A DNA stretch of 64,000 nt from an uncultured Dermabacteraceae bacterium (GCA_946223075.1 CAMILZ010000004.1:40553-104552), one strand, 5' to 3'; shown: positions 34,451 to 44,087, numbered from the stretch's first letter. The notes: generated by a model not told the origin, from the sequence alone. A program made the numbers and translations.

Positions 34451-36518
34451 ACCACTTCTTTCCGTCAAAGACCTCACGGTCACCTTCCCGAACGCAGCCG
34501 GCGACGTGCGCGCCGTGCGCGGCGTGAACTACGACGTCCACGAGGGCGAGTTCCTCGGCATTGTGGGCGAGTCCGGCTCCGGTAAGTCCGTGAGCTCGAT
34601 GGCTGTCATGGGGCTTCTGCCGAGTTCGGCGAAGATCACGGGCGAGATCACCTACCGCGGTGAGTCGCTCCTGCACAAGACCGATCGTCAGCTCTCCGAC
34701 CTTCGCGGTCGCGAAATTTCGATGATCTTCCAGGACCCGCTGAGCGCCCTCACGCCGGTGTACACGATCGGGCAGCAAATCGAGGAAGCGCTCACGCTTC
34801 ACAACTCGAACATGAGCTCGCAGGCGCTGCACGCCCGCGCGGTTGAGCTTCTCAAGATCGTGGGCATCCCGGCCGCGGAGCGCCGTGTCAAGGCATTCCC
34901 GCACGAGTTCTCGGGCGGTATGCGCCAGCGCGCGATGATCGCGATTGCGATGGCGAACGACCCGCAGCTCATCATCGCCGACGAGCCGACGACCGCTCTC
35001 GACGTGACCATCCAGGCGCAGATTCTCGAGGTCCTCCAAAAGGCCAAGGAAGTGACGGGCGCTGCCGTCGTGCTCATTACCCACGACCTCGGTGTCGTTG
35101 CTGGCAACGTCGATCGCGTCGCGGTCATGTACGCCGGCAAGCTCGTGGAGAAGGGCGGCGTTGAAGAAATCTTCGCCGAGCCCCACATGCCATACACGAT
35201 GGGTTTGCTCCGTTCCGTGCCGAACATGCTCACCGCCGGCAAGGACCGCCTCGTACCGCTCGAGGGTCGCCCGCCGAGCCTCGCGAACCTCAAGTCCGGC
35301 TGCCCGTTCGCGGATCGCTGCCCCGCGGCGATCGACATCTGCCGCACGGAAGAGCCCGAGCTTACGACCCACGTGGGCGACGCCCAGCGTGAGGTCGCCT
35401 GCCACCGCGCGAAGGAAATCGCAGCGGGCACTTTGAAGCCGTCGGACATTTTCCCCCGCCCCCCGCACGTCGAGCGTACAATCAAGGACCATTCAGCCGA
35501 AAAGCCGATCGTCAAGGCGACCGAAATTCAACGCCACTTCCCCCTCTTCAAGGGGTCGGTGTTCCGCCGCCAGGTAGGCGTCGTCAAGGCCGTCGACAAC
35601 GTGTCGTTTGAGATCAAGCCGGGCCAGACCCTCGGTCTCGTGGGCGAATCCGGTTCGGGCAAGTCCACGACGAGCCTCGAAATCCTCGAGCTCGTCGCGC
35701 CGCAGAACGGCACCCTCGAGGTGAGCGGCGTGGACGTGTCGACCCTCAAGGACAAGAAGGAACGCCTCGCCCTGCGTAAGGACGTGCAGATCGTGTTCCA
35801 GGATCCGATGGCGGCGGTAGATCCACGTATGCCCGTGAGCGACATCATCGCCGAGCCCCTCACCGTGCACAAGGTGCCGAAGGATGAGCGCTACAGGCGC
35901 GTCTATGAGCTCCTTGAACGCGTGGGCCTCGATCCGGAGATGGCCGATCGCTACCCCCACGAATTTTCCGGTGGCCAGCGCCAGCGCATTGGTATTGCGC
36001 GCGCGCTCATCACTGAACCTAAGCTTCTCGTGCTCGATGAGCCCGTTTCGGCCCTGGACGTCTCCGTCCAGGCCGGCGTGATCAATCTGCTCGAGGATCT
36101 CCGCGATGAACTCGGATTGAGCTACCTCTTCGTGGCTCACGATCTCGCCATCGTGCGCGAGATTGCCGACAACATTGCGGTCATGTATTTGGGTCGCATC
36201 GTTGAATACGGCCCCGTCCAGGATGTTTTTGAGAACCCGAAGCATCCCTACACGCGTGCTCTCATGTCCGCGGTTCCGGTTCCGGACCCCAAGCTTGAGC
36301 GCGCCCGTACGCGAGTTCTTCTGGAAGGGGATCAACCAAGCCCCACTGAAGAGATCATCGGCTGCAATTTTGCTTCGCGTTGCCCCCTGATCGGGATGCT
36401 CAGCGAAGAGCAGCAAAACCTGTGCCGGACTGCGGACCCTCAGGGCACGCAGATCGGAACCTCCCGCGTGGAATGCCATCATGCCGAGGAGACCTGGCGT
36501 CTAGTGGACGACCAGTAA
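34443..36518 (+). CDS. Fused OppD-OppF ATPase
   Basis: A 691-residue protein with two ABC ATPase domains in tandem, equivalent to separate OppD and OppF. Walker A loops GESGSGKSVSS (about residue 41) and GESGSGKSTTS (about 401); signatures FSGGMRQRAMIAIAM and FSGGQRQRIGIARAL; Walker B with LIIADEPTTALD and LLVLDEPVSALD. Each domain ends with the oligopeptide-specific cysteine-rich region (SGCPFADRCPAAIDIC and IGCNFASRCPLIGM), which in known members can bind an iron-sulfur cluster. GTG start at 34443 overlaps oppC. Confidence 0.93.
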   Translation: MPEPLLSVKDLTVTFPNAAGDVRAVRGVNYDVHEGEFLGIVGESGSGKSVSSMAVMGLLPSSAKITGEITYRGESLLHKTDRQLSDLRGREISMIFQDPLSALTPVYTIGQQIEEALTLHNSNMSSQALHARAVELLKIVGIPAAERRVKAFPHEFSGGMRQRAMIAIAMANDPQLIIADEPTTALDVTIQAQILEVLQKAKEVTGAAVVLITHDLGVVAGNVDRVAVMYAGKLVEKGGVEEIFAEPHMPYTMGLLRSVPNMLTAGKDRLVPLEGRPPSLANLKSGCPFADRCPAAIDICRTEEPELTTHVGDAQREVACHRAKEIAAGTLKPSDIFPRPPHVERTIKDHSAEKPIVKATEIQRHFPLFKGSVFRRQVGVVKAVDNVSFEIKPGQTLGLVGESGSGKSTTSLEILELVAPQNGTLEVSGVDVSTLKDKKERLALRKDVQIVFQDPMAAVDPRMPVSDIIAEPLTVHKVPKDERYRRVYELLERVGLDPEMADRYPHEFSGGQRQRIGIARALITEPKLLVLDEPVSALDVSVQAGVINLLEDLRDELGLSYLFVAHDLAIVREIADNIAVMYLGRIVEYGPVQDVFENPKHPYTRALMSAVPVPDPKLERARTRVLLEGDQPSPTEEIIGCNFASRCPLIGMLSEEQQNLCRTADPQGTQIGTSRVECHHAEETWRLVDDQ

Positions 36519-36590
36519 AAATATTTGCCGCGCGCCGAACCCCCTTTTCCCTTAAACAGGCCGCGGCTTCCCACAGGAAGTGAGATAACC

Positions 36591-38321
36591 ATGAAGATCA
36601 CGAGTACTCGCCGACTTTTCCTCCAAGGCACGGCAATCACCGGTGTGGCTGCCGCCGTGGCCGGTTGCTCGCAGAAGAGCGCCGAGGAGCAGAAAAACGA
36701 GAATAAGCAGAAGAATGACGCCGCGGCGGAGGAAGCATCGAAGCTTCCTCCCACGGCATGGGAGCGACTCGATTATGACAAGGTCGCCGACGGCGGCACT
36801 CTCATGATCGGGATCGCTCAGATTCCCGCCAACTGGAACCCGAGCCACGTTGACGGCAACGAAGTTTCGACCTCGAGCGTGTCGTACTGGAAGGGTTACA
36901 GCACCCACATCAAGGCGAACGAGAAGGGCGAAATGAGCCCGAACCCCGACTACGTCGAATCGGCTGAGCTCACGAGCGAGGATCCGCAGGTCGTCACCGT
37001 GAAGTTCAATAAGAAGGCCGTGTGGGACAACGACGGCTCCCCCGTGACCGTCAACGACCTCATCGCCGAGTGGAAGGCCCTCAACGGCGAGAATGAAGAG
37101 TTCGCCGCCGTGACGACCCAGGGCTGGGATTCGATCAAGGAGATCCGCGCGAAGGATGATTTCACCGCGGAAATCGAATACAAGAACGCCTTCCCGGATT
37201 GGCTGAGCTTCACGTACCCGAGTGGCCCGAAGGCCGTGTTCGAATCGCCCGAGTCGTTCAATCAGGGATACGTCAGCGAGCCCGTTCCCGGCTGCGGCCC
37301 ATTCAAGATCGCCAGTGTTGATCAGAACGGCGGCGTTGTCACCCTCGAGCGCAACGATAAGTGGTGGGGCCGCGCTCCGAAGCTTGAGAAGGTCATCTTC
37401 AAGGTCACGACCCAGCAGAATATGCCACAGGCCTTTGCCAACGGCGAGATCGACGTAATCGACATTGCCGACGGCGACACCCTCGGCCAGGCGAAGGGCC
37501 GCGAGGGCGCGCAGATTCAGCGCTCGAATGGCCTCACGTGGACCCACCTCACGCTCAACGTGAACGGTGGCGAGGGCGCGCTTCAGGACATCGAGGTGCG
37601 CAAAGCGATCTTCGCGGCCGTGGATCGCAACGCCGTGGGCCGCTCGGTCGTGGAGCCTCTCGAGACGCCCATCGTGCTCACGAACAACTACATCTACATG
37701 CCCGGCCAGGAGGGCTACGAGGATTCGTTCGACGGTGGGCTTTCGGGCGATGCCGAGACCGACAAGGCGAAGAAGATCCTCGAGGATGCCGGCTACGAGC
37801 TCAACGGCGACGTGTACGAGAAGGACGGCAAGCAGCTCAAGTTCTCGGTCGTGATCCCCGCGGAGACGAAGTCGAACGAGGACCGTGCACGTCAGGTCAT
37901 GACGAACCTTAACCAGGCCGGCTTCAAGGTTGACCTCAAGACGGTTCCGAGCGACAAGTACTTCACGGATTACGTTCTCAAGCAGAACTTCGACTTCGTA
38001 ACGTTCAGCTGGCAGGGCACTCTTCTCGCGGAGCTCTCGGGTTCGAACACCTACCTGCCCGATTCGCAGCAGAACTACACGGCCTTCAAGGACGAGAAGC
38101 TCACGGAGATCAACGAGCGCCTCCAGTCGGAGCTCGATCCCGAGAAGCGTCGTGAGGTCGCGAACGAGTTCTCGAAGAAGGTTGCCGAGAGCTACACGGT
38201 TCTGCCGTTCTACGCGACGCCGAACATCACGGGCCTCAAGAAAGACTTGGTGAACATCGGTTCGGCGCAGCTCGAGACCGTCGATTACACGGCGGTTGGC
38301 TACAAGGAGCTTCCGAAGTAG
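36591..38321 (+). CDS. Oligopeptide-binding lipoprotein, copy 1
   Basis: Substrate-binding protein of SBP family 5 (OppA/DppA), 576 residues. The leader TRRLFLQGTAITGVAAAVAGC has a twin-arginine-like RR-x-F-L and a lipobox ending in cysteine at residue 29, so it is probably a Tat-exported lipoprotein anchored outside the membrane. Family features include GTLMIGIAQIPANWNP near the mature N-terminus and YEDSFDGGLSGDAETDKAKKIL. ATG at 36591 after GGAAGTGAG; longer frames add residues before the leader. It belongs to the opp operon, 72 bases after the ATPase. Confidence 0.9.
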   Translation: MKITSTRRLFLQGTAITGVAAAVAGCSQKSAEEQKNENKQKNDAAAEEASKLPPTAWERLDYDKVADGGTLMIGIAQIPANWNPSHVDGNEVSTSSVSYWKGYSTHIKANEKGEMSPNPDYVESAELTSEDPQVVTVKFNKKAVWDNDGSPVTVNDLIAEWKALNGENEEFAAVTTQGWDSIKEIRAKDDFTAEIEYKNAFPDWLSFTYPSGPKAVFESPESFNQGYVSEPVPGCGPFKIASVDQNGGVVTLERNDKWWGRAPKLEKVIFKVTTQQNMPQAFANGEIDVIDIADGDTLGQAKGREGAQIQRSNGLTWTHLTLNVNGGEGALQDIEVRKAIFAAVDRNAVGRSVVEPLETPIVLTNNYIYMPGQEGYEDSFDGGLSGDAETDKAKKILEDAGYELNGDVYEKDGKQLKFSVVIPAETKSNEDRARQVMTNLNQAGFKVDLKTVPSDKYFTDYVLKQNFDFVTFSWQGTLLAELSGSNTYLPDSQQNYTAFKDEKLTEINERLQSELDPEKRREVANEFSKKVAESYTVLPFYATPNITGLKKDLVNIGSAQLETVDYTAVGYKELPK

Positions 38322-38357
38322 TAAATTTCGCGCGAAGCATTCGCTTCTCGCACCGCT

Positions 38358-38406
38358 ATGGCCCCGTTTTCCCGCACCGCGCGGGAGGGCGGGGCCATCG
38401 CTTTTC
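38358..38406 (+). terminator. Terminator between the two binding-protein genes
   Basis: ATGGCCCCG (38358-38366) pairs with CGGGGCCAT (38390-38398), with inner pairing CCCGC/GCGGG, followed by CGCTTTT. It separates the first binding protein from the second, which should have its own promoter in 38407-38525. Confidence 0.75.
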
Positions 38407-38525
38407 ACAACAGTGTTCATTGCCCCACAACACATACTCTCAGCAGGACTTTTATCGGCGGCGCCGGTGTGCGAGCGGTAAAATTGAGACTGCAATTCCA
38501 TCCATCAGTCTCGAGAAAGGCCATC

Positions 38526-40232
38526 ATGGCTTTCACAAGTACCCGCCGCCTCTTCCTCCAGGGCACGGCCCTGGCTGGCGCCGCCGCGGCACTGACCGCG
38601 TGCTCTCAGCAGAGCGCCGAGGAACAAGCCAAGCAGGCAAGCGCCGCGAACGACAAGGCCGTCGAAGAGCAGATGAAGCTCCCTTCGACCGCCTGGGAAC
38701 GAGTCGATTACGACCAGGTCGCCGATGGCGGCACGTTCACGGTGTCGATCTCTCAGGTCCCCGCGAACTGGAACCAGAACCACATCGATGGCAACGAGGT
38801 TTCGCTCTCCGCGATCATGGAGACCGTGTGCCCCGAAACGCCGCTCAAGGCGTCGGAGAACGGCGAGGTCGAGCTCGACCCCGATTACCTCACCTCGGCG
38901 GAGATCACGAGCGAGGATCCGCAGATCGTCACGGTGAAGTACAACGAGAAGGCCGTGTGGAGCGATGGCACCCCGGTCACCGTCGACGATCTCATCGCCC
39001 AGCAAAAGGCGATGAACGGCGAGAACGAGAAGTACCAGGCTGCGTCGACGAACGGCTGGAGCTCGATCAAGGAGATCCGCAAGATCAGCGACTTCGAGGC
39101 GGAGATCGAGTATGCGGAGACGTTCCCGTTCTGGAACGTGTACCTGTACCCGAACCTTCCGAAGGCGATTTCGGAGACTCCGGAAGCGTTCAACGGTCAG
39201 ACGACCGAGCCGACCCTCACGCGTGGCCCGTTCAAGATCGACAACATCGATGCGACCGGCGGCGTGATCACCGTGACGCGCAACGAGAAGTGGTGGGGCC
39301 GTGCACCGAAGCTCGAGACGATCGTGTTCAAGGTGACGACTCAGCAGAACATGGCGCAGGCGTTCGTAAACGGCGAGCTCGACTACATCGAGATCGCCGA
39401 TGGCGACACGTACGGCCAGGCGAAGGGCCGCAAGAGCGCCGTGATTCAGAAGTCGAACGGTCTTTCGTGGGCGCACCTCACGCTCAATGTGGGCGGTGCC
39501 GAGGGCGCGCTCGGCGACGAGAAGGTGCGCGAGGCGATCTTCCGCGGTATTGACCGCGACGCCGTCGCACGCGCGGTCATGGAGCCGCTCGAGTCGCCCG
39601 TGATCCTCGTGAACAACTTCATCTACATGCCGGGCCAGGAGGGTTACGAGGATTCGTATGCGGATCTCAAGTTCGATCCCGAGGCTTCGCAGAAGCTCCT
39701 CGAGGAGGCCGGCTACGAGAAGAACGGCGATGTGTACGAGAAGGACGGCAAGCCGCTCGCGTTTTCGATCATCATTCCGGCGGAGACGAAGTCGAGCGAG
39801 GATCGTGCTCGCCAGATGATGACGAACCTCAACGCGGTGGGCTTCAAGGTCGATCTGCAGACGGTTCCGAGCGATAAGTACTTCGATGACTACGTGATTC
39901 CGGGCCGCTTCGCTGCGGTGTCGTTCGGTTGGCGCGGTACGCTCTTCGCTGAGCAGTCGAGCCCGAACGTGTTCCTGAAGGATTCGGGCCAGAACTTCAC
40001 GGGTTACGCCCCCAAGGAGGTCGACGAGCTCAACAAGAAGATCCAGACTGAGCTTGACCCGAAGAAGCGCATGGAGCTCGCGAACGAGTTCTCGAGTGCC
40101 CAGGCGAAGGCCTACACGGTGCTTCCGTTCTATGCGTCGCCCACGATCATTGCCCTCACGGAGGGCTTTGTGAACGTTGGCGCTGCGCAGTTCGAGACGA
40201 CTGACTGGACTGCCGTGGGCAAGAAGGCCTGA
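38526..40232 (+). CDS. Oligopeptide-binding lipoprotein, copy 2
   Basis: Tandem paralogue of the preceding gene, 568 residues, with the same leader type (TRRLFLQGTALAGAAAALTAC) and near-identical blocks such as KWWGRAPKLE, VTTQQNM, IYMPGQEGYEDS and VPSDKYF. The ligand-facing stretches differ (for example after SWQGTLLAE versus GWRGTLFAE), so the two may bind different peptides with one permease. ATG at 38526 after GAGAAAGG. A terminator follows. Confidence 0.9.
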   Translation: MAFTSTRRLFLQGTALAGAAAALTACSQQSAEEQAKQASAANDKAVEEQMKLPSTAWERVDYDQVADGGTFTVSISQVPANWNQNHIDGNEVSLSAIMETVCPETPLKASENGEVELDPDYLTSAEITSEDPQIVTVKYNEKAVWSDGTPVTVDDLIAQQKAMNGENEKYQAASTNGWSSIKEIRKISDFEAEIEYAETFPFWNVYLYPNLPKAISETPEAFNGQTTEPTLTRGPFKIDNIDATGGVITVTRNEKWWGRAPKLETIVFKVTTQQNMAQAFVNGELDYIEIADGDTYGQAKGRKSAVIQKSNGLSWAHLTLNVGGAEGALGDEKVREAIFRGIDRDAVARAVMEPLESPVILVNNFIYMPGQEGYEDSYADLKFDPEASQKLLEEAGYEKNGDVYEKDGKPLAFSIIIPAETKSSEDRARQMMTNLNAVGFKVDLQTVPSDKYFDDYVIPGRFAAVSFGWRGTLFAEQSSPNVFLKDSGQNFTGYAPKEVDELNKKIQTELDPKKRMELANEFSSAQAKAYTVLPFYASPTIIALTEGFVNVGAAQFETTDWTAVGKKA

Positions 40233-40247
40233 TCGGTTTTCCGGCTT

Positions 40248-40303
40248 CGGGCCGGGTTCCGCTCTCCCCCGAGTGTGGGGTGGGGTGGGGCCCGGCCCGT
40301 TTC
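40248..40303 (+). terminator. Terminator after the second binding protein
   Basis: CGGGCCGGG (40248-40256) pairs with CCCGGCCCG (40291-40299), followed by TTTC. The loop is long and G-rich (GGGGTGGGGTGGGG). A family A half-site GGGTCCGACG lies just beyond, near the 3' end of the convergent gene. Confidence 0.6.
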
Positions 40304-40330
40304 ATGAATGAGGGGGTTTCGGGTCCGACG

Positions 40331-40978
40331 CTAGAGGGCCGCCGTAAGCACCCCGAGAATGAGAAATGCGGCGGGGATTGCGAGGGCGGTGATCCTCGGT
40401 TTGGTGTGGAGCACGCCTTTTCCCGGGCCGCCGTCGGAATCTTTTTCGTGCCTGACCTGCCATGCTTCCCACGCGTGGACGAGCACGCGTGAGGGCGAGC
40501 GTTCTTGGTCGTTGCGGAGGCGTTCGCCTGGGCTGATGTGCCCGCGGTCGGCGTAGCGGTCGCGGCCCGAGATGCGTACGTGCGCGTCGGCGGGTTTGTC
40601 GCGGCCAATGCCGGGGGCGTTCCATGCGGTGACCGTGCGGATGGTGCCGCTTTCGGTGCGCGCGCGGATCGAGACCATGGCGCCGAGGCCGATGTGATCG
40701 ATCGCGGAGTAGGGGGCGCTGTATTCGTGCAGGACGTTGCGAACGACGACGCCGCCCGGGTAGACGAGGGTGGCGGGTGAGAAGAGGATGAGCCACACGA
40801 GGGAGGCGGCGAGGCCGAGCCACGGACCGAACTGGAGCACAGTGTCCCAGCGGTTCTTGAGGATCGCATCGCCGAGGAGGAAGGCGATGATCGCCCACGT
40901 GACGGCGGGAATCCACAGTGCGCTTGCGGGGCGCAGCGTGAGTGGTTTTTCGCCCGTCGTGTCGAAGCCGACGCTCAC
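40331..40978 (-). CDS. PH-domain-like membrane protein
   Basis: A 215-residue protein with two N-terminal helices (about 22-40 and 50-70), a soluble part beginning LVYPGGVVVRNVLHEYSAPYSAIDHIGLGAMVSIRART, which is the typical start of actinobacterial membrane-bound PH proteins, and one C-terminal helix (ITALAIPAAFLILGVLTAAL). Its start overlaps the stop of the DUF6457 gene by 4 bases. The function is unknown; the similar proteins at 19.5 and 21.2 kb share the layout but not evident sequence. Confidence 0.7.
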   Translation of the reverse strand: MSVGFDTTGEKPLTLRPASALWIPAVTWAIIAFLLGDAILKNRWDTVLQFGPWLGLAASLVWLILFSPATLVYPGGVVVRNVLHEYSAPYSAIDHIGLGAMVSIRARTESGTIRTVTAWNAPGIGRDKPADAHVRISGRDRYADRGHISPGERLRNDQERSPSRVLVHAWEAWQVRHEKDSDGGPGKGVLHTKPRITALAIPAAFLILGVLTAAL

Positions 40979-41268
40979 TTGTCGCCTTCGACGGGATCAC
41001 CGATGTAGGCGCGCACGAAGCGCTTGACCTGGTCGTGGGCGTCGGCCCAGCTTTCGGCCTTGCCGGAGCCCACGAGGTAGCCAACGACCATCGAGGCGAA
41101 GGGCCCAGCGGGGCGCACGACGGTGTGGGCGGCGACACCGGTGAGGGAGAGAATGAGGTCGCGATCAGCCTCGGTGAACGGCGGTTCGAAGCCTGCGTCG
41201 TTCGCGGAAGCGTCGATGAAGCGCTGGAGGGCTTCGATCATCTTCGGGTCATCGGCCTTGGGACTCAT
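40975..41268 (-). CDS. DUF6457-type small protein
   Basis: A 97-residue soluble protein (MSPKADDPKMIEALQRFIDASAN, then FTEADRDLILSLTGVAAHTVVRPAGPFASMVVGYLVG). I recall this as an actinobacterial family commonly placed next to moeA or mobA genes, suggesting a link with molybdenum cofactor; the family name is from memory. The ATG at 41268 has AGGAGAGAC upstream; the longer frame extends into moeA2. It lies 38 bases after moeA2. Confidence 0.75.
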   Translation of the reverse strand: MSPKADDPKMIEALQRFIDASANDAGFEPPFTEADRDLILSLTGVAAHTVVRPAGPFASMVVGYLVGSGKAESWADAHDQVKRFVRAYIGDPVEGDK

Positions 41269-41306
41269 GCTGTCTCTCCTTTGCGTGGGCTTTTGCCCAT
41301 TATGGC

Positions 41307-42608
41307 CTATCGTGCGCCGAGGCTCCCGCCGAGCGAGAGGACGCGCGCGCGGTCTTTTTCGAGGATGACGAGGGCGTTGGCCTCGGCAAACGGGCGAAGG
41401 CGCGGGCCTTCGCATTCGGTCGCGATAACGCTTCCGTTTTCGATCGTGAGGTGGGCGGGCTTCACGGTCGCGCCTGGTTTGAGGGGTTTCGCTTCGCGGC
41501 GCACATTGTCCTGCGGGAGGGTGATGGGCCTCGAGGGCGAGCCGAGAAGGGGCGCAACGAACAGGTGGAACGCGGTGAAGGCGCCGACGGGTGTTCCGGG
41601 GAGGTGCACCATGGGGATCGCGTCACCGCTCTCCTCGGGGTCGATGTTGAGGCGGCCCACGCCTTGCGGCCCGCCCGGGCGCATCGCGAGATGTTCGAAC
41701 CTCGAACAGTCGAGTCCTTTCTCCTCGCCGAAGCCTTCGCCGAAGGCGGCCTTCACGACGTCGCGCGCCCCTGAGCCCACGCCACCGGTCGTCACAATGA
41801 GGTCGTGGCGTGGCGCGATCGAGCGTGCAAGCCCGATCAGTTCCGCGGGGTTATCGCCCACGTGGTGGATGCTCGCCTCCGCGCCGAGCCGCGCGCACGC
41901 TGCCTGAAGCATCGGCCCGTTCGATTCGAGGACGGCGCCACGGCGAGCGCCGGCATGGCCACGCAGGTCCGTGACGAGCTCGTCGCCCGTCATGATGATC
42001 GCGACGCGTCGCGGCCGCGTGAGCCGCGCGTGGGTCACCCCGACCGAGAGTGCGATGCCGATGAGCTCGGGCGTCACGAAATCACCCTTGCGCGCGAGGA
42101 GGTCACTCGCGGGGATTTCCTCGCCGACCTCCCTCACGTGCCGCCCCGGCATGAGGGCTTTCGGACGCTCGGCCTCGGGGATCGTGAGCGCAATGCGCTT
42201 GGGGGCCTTGGCGGCGGTCGGGTCAGCGTTGGTGAATTCGACCGGGATCACCGTGTCAAGGTCATCGGGCAGGAGCCCGCCCGTCATGATGCGCGCCGCG
42301 GTTCCCGGGCGGCGATGTCCGACGGCTGCCCGGCCCGCAGCGATGTCACACGTCACCTCGAGGCTCGCGGGGTAAGCGTCGGACCCTTCTCCCCCGATGC
42401 CGAGTTCGCGCGCGCTCACCGCAAAGCCGTCCATCGCGCTCATGCGGAATTCCGGTGCGGGGATCCGTGCGGTGAGGGGTTCGGCGAGCCTCCGCCCGAG
42501 TGCGCCTTCGAGCGCGGATTCTTCCGTGCGGTCGGGGGCAAGCGCGGCGAGGCCGAGAACCATCGCGCGCCATTCGTCGAGGCTCACGTGCATGTTGAGG
42601 TCTTTCAT
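41307..42608 (-). CDS. moeA2: MoeA-family molybdopterin molybdenumtransferase, copy 2
   Basis: Second MoeA paralogue, 433 residues from the ATG at 42608. It has MSAMDGFAVSAREL, RIMTGGLLPDDLDTVIPVEFTN, the MoCF-domain stretch LIVTTGGVGSGARDVVKAAFGEG, LAMRPGGPQGVGRLN and HLPGTPVGAFTAFHLF. Where copy 1 has TGGVSAG, this has TGGVGSG. The loop after AREL is encoded by two family A half-sites (42318 and 42374). The start is uncertain: an in-frame GTG at 42650 and another GTG at about 42629 also exist, none with a strong ribosome site. Possibly specialised for a different metal, cofactor form or partner. Confidence 0.88.
   Translation of the reverse strand: MKDLNMHVSLDEWRAMVLGLAALAPDRTEESALEGALGRRLAEPLTARIPAPEFRMSAMDGFAVSARELGIGGEGSDAYPASLEVTCDIAAGRAAVGHRRPGTAARIMTGGLLPDDLDTVIPVEFTNADPTAAKAPKRIALTIPEAERPKALMPGRHVREVGEEIPASDLLARKGDFVTPELIGIALSVGVTHARLTRPRRVAIIMTGDELVTDLRGHAGARRGAVLESNGPMLQAACARLGAEASIHHVGDNPAELIGLARSIAPRHDLIVTTGGVGSGARDVVKAAFGEGFGEEKGLDCSRFEHLAMRPGGPQGVGRLNIDPEESGDAIPMVHLPGTPVGAFTAFHLFVAPLLGSPSRPITLPQDNVRREAKPLKPGATVKPAHLTIENGSVIATECEGPRLRPFAEANALVILEKDRARVLSLGGSLGAR
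42318..42383. repeat. Family A inverted half-sites inside moeA2
   Basis: TCCGACGGCTGCCCGG (from 42318) and GTAAGCGTCGGACCC (to about 42386) face each other about 50 bases apart in the coding sequence of moeA2, flanking a domain-boundary loop. Confidence 0.7.
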
Positions 42609-42776
42609 GGCAGGGTTGTCGTCCTTCACCAACGTACACGCCCGCGACACGTCACGCGCATACCGCCCAATGCGTGAGGTGAATTGCCTGTGACCTACAA
42701 TGAAGAAGAACCCGGAGTAACGTTGCCCGGGCCCGAATGCATCGATGCGTTCGGAACGCAGTGGAAGGATCCCCTC

Positions 42777-44087
42777 ATGTTTAAACCCACCCGTCGTTCA
42801 GTTCTCGCAGCCTCCGCCGCTGGCGCCGCCGCCGCGGGCCTTGCTGCGTGTTCCAATGACAATTCGAAAGCCGGCGGCGCGAGTGGCGCCAAGGGCAATT
42901 TTGACGAACGTGGTCCCATCACTATCGCGCGAGGAAAAGACACAACCGGAACTCTCCAAGGCTTCCTCGATAAGTGGAACGAGGAGCATCCCGATGAGAA
43001 AGTTACACTCATCGAACTTCCCGAGTCGGCAGATGAGCAGCGCTCACAGTTCATCAACAACGCTCAGGCAAAGTCGGATGCCTACACGATTCTCGGTCTC
43101 GATACGGTTTGGACGGCCGAATTCGCGGCTCAGCAGTGGATCGTTGAGCTTCCGGAAGACAAATTCGAGCTCGATAAGCTCATTCCGGCGACCGTCGAGA
43201 CGGGCAAGTATTTCGACAAGCTCTATGCAGTGCCGTACATGGCCAACGCGCAAATTCTCTTCTACCGCAAGGATCTCCTCGAGGCTGCGGGGTCGAACGA
43301 GCCACCAAAGACCTTCGAAGAGATGTACCAAATGATCGAGGCGATCCGCGGAACTGAGGAGGGCAAGGACACTCTCGGCTTCGGCTCGCAGTACTCGAAG
43401 TATGAAGGCCTTACGGTGCAGTTCTCGTCCGTCGCAAAGTCCGCAGGAAACGATCTTTTCAGCCGTGATGGCAAGCCGCAGGCGAACTCCGACGGAGCGA
43501 AGACAGGCCTTCAGACTGTCAAGGATGGTTTCGACAAAAACTACATCCCGAAGGAAGCCCTCACCTACAAGGAAGAGGAAAGCCGCCAGGCCTTCCAGGA
43601 TGGGCGCCTTGCCTTCCTCCAGAACTGGCCGTACGTGTGGAACCTTGCAAATGCCGAGGACGGCTCGTCGCAAATCAACGGCAAGTTCGACGTATGCCCG
43701 CTTCCGGGTATTGGTAGCAACTCTGGATCCTCTGCTCTCGGGGGCTTGAACTACGCGATCTCCGCATTCGCAAAGAACCAAGGCACGGCGATCGACTTCA
43801 TTTCGTTCCTCGCAAGCGAAGAGCAGCAAAAAGCACAAGCACTGGCTTCCGGCGAGGCCGCGGCAAACATCGCAGTCTATGAGGACCCCGAGGTGCTCGA
43901 GATGTACCCGTTCTTCCCGACGCTCAAGGAAGCCGTCGATGCTGGTACGTCCCGCCCGCAGGTCGTGAAGTACGGCGACGTGACGCAAGCGATCCAGGAG
44001 GCCGCGTACAGCGTGCTCTCTGGCTCGAAGGAAGTCGACGAATCACTCGACGCCCTCCAGAAAACTCTCGAGGAGCTCCAGGCGTAA
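42777..44087 (+). CDS. Sugar ABC transporter binding lipoprotein
   Basis: Family 1 (maltose-type) substrate-binding protein, 436 residues. The leader KPTRRSVLAASAAGAAAAGLAAC has RR and a lipobox cysteine near residue 25. The mature part opens GPITIARGKDTTGTLQGFLDKWNEEHPDEKVTLIELPE, typical of sugar-binding proteins, and contains GLNYAISAFAKNQGTAIDFISFL. ATG at 42777 after GGAAGG; the longer frame adds a non-signal sequence. The sugar is unknown. A strong hairpin separates it from the permeases. Confidence 0.88.
   Translation: MFKPTRRSVLAASAAGAAAAGLAACSNDNSKAGGASGAKGNFDERGPITIARGKDTTGTLQGFLDKWNEEHPDEKVTLIELPESADEQRSQFINNAQAKSDAYTILGLDTVWTAEFAAQQWIVELPEDKFELDKLIPATVETGKYFDKLYAVPYMANAQILFYRKDLLEAAGSNEPPKTFEEMYQMIEAIRGTEEGKDTLGFGSQYSKYEGLTVQFSSVAKSAGNDLFSRDGKPQANSDGAKTGLQTVKDGFDKNYIPKEALTYKEEESRQAFQDGRLAFLQNWPYVWNLANAEDGSSQINGKFDVCPLPGIGSNSGSSALGGLNYAISAFAKNQGTAIDFISFLASEEQQKAQALASGEAAANIAVYEDPEVLEMYPFFPTLKEAVDAGTSRPQVVKYGDVTQAIQEAAYSVLSGSKEVDESLDALQKTLEELQA

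Noticed and set aside
36552..38501. 649-codon minus-strand open frame over the first binding protein
   Set aside because: Antisense to a lipoprotein with a clear signal and family sequence; no ribosome site or domain.
38358..38525. 56-codon N-terminal extension of the second binding protein
   Set aside because: It would translate through a terminator hairpin and place the signal peptide internally.
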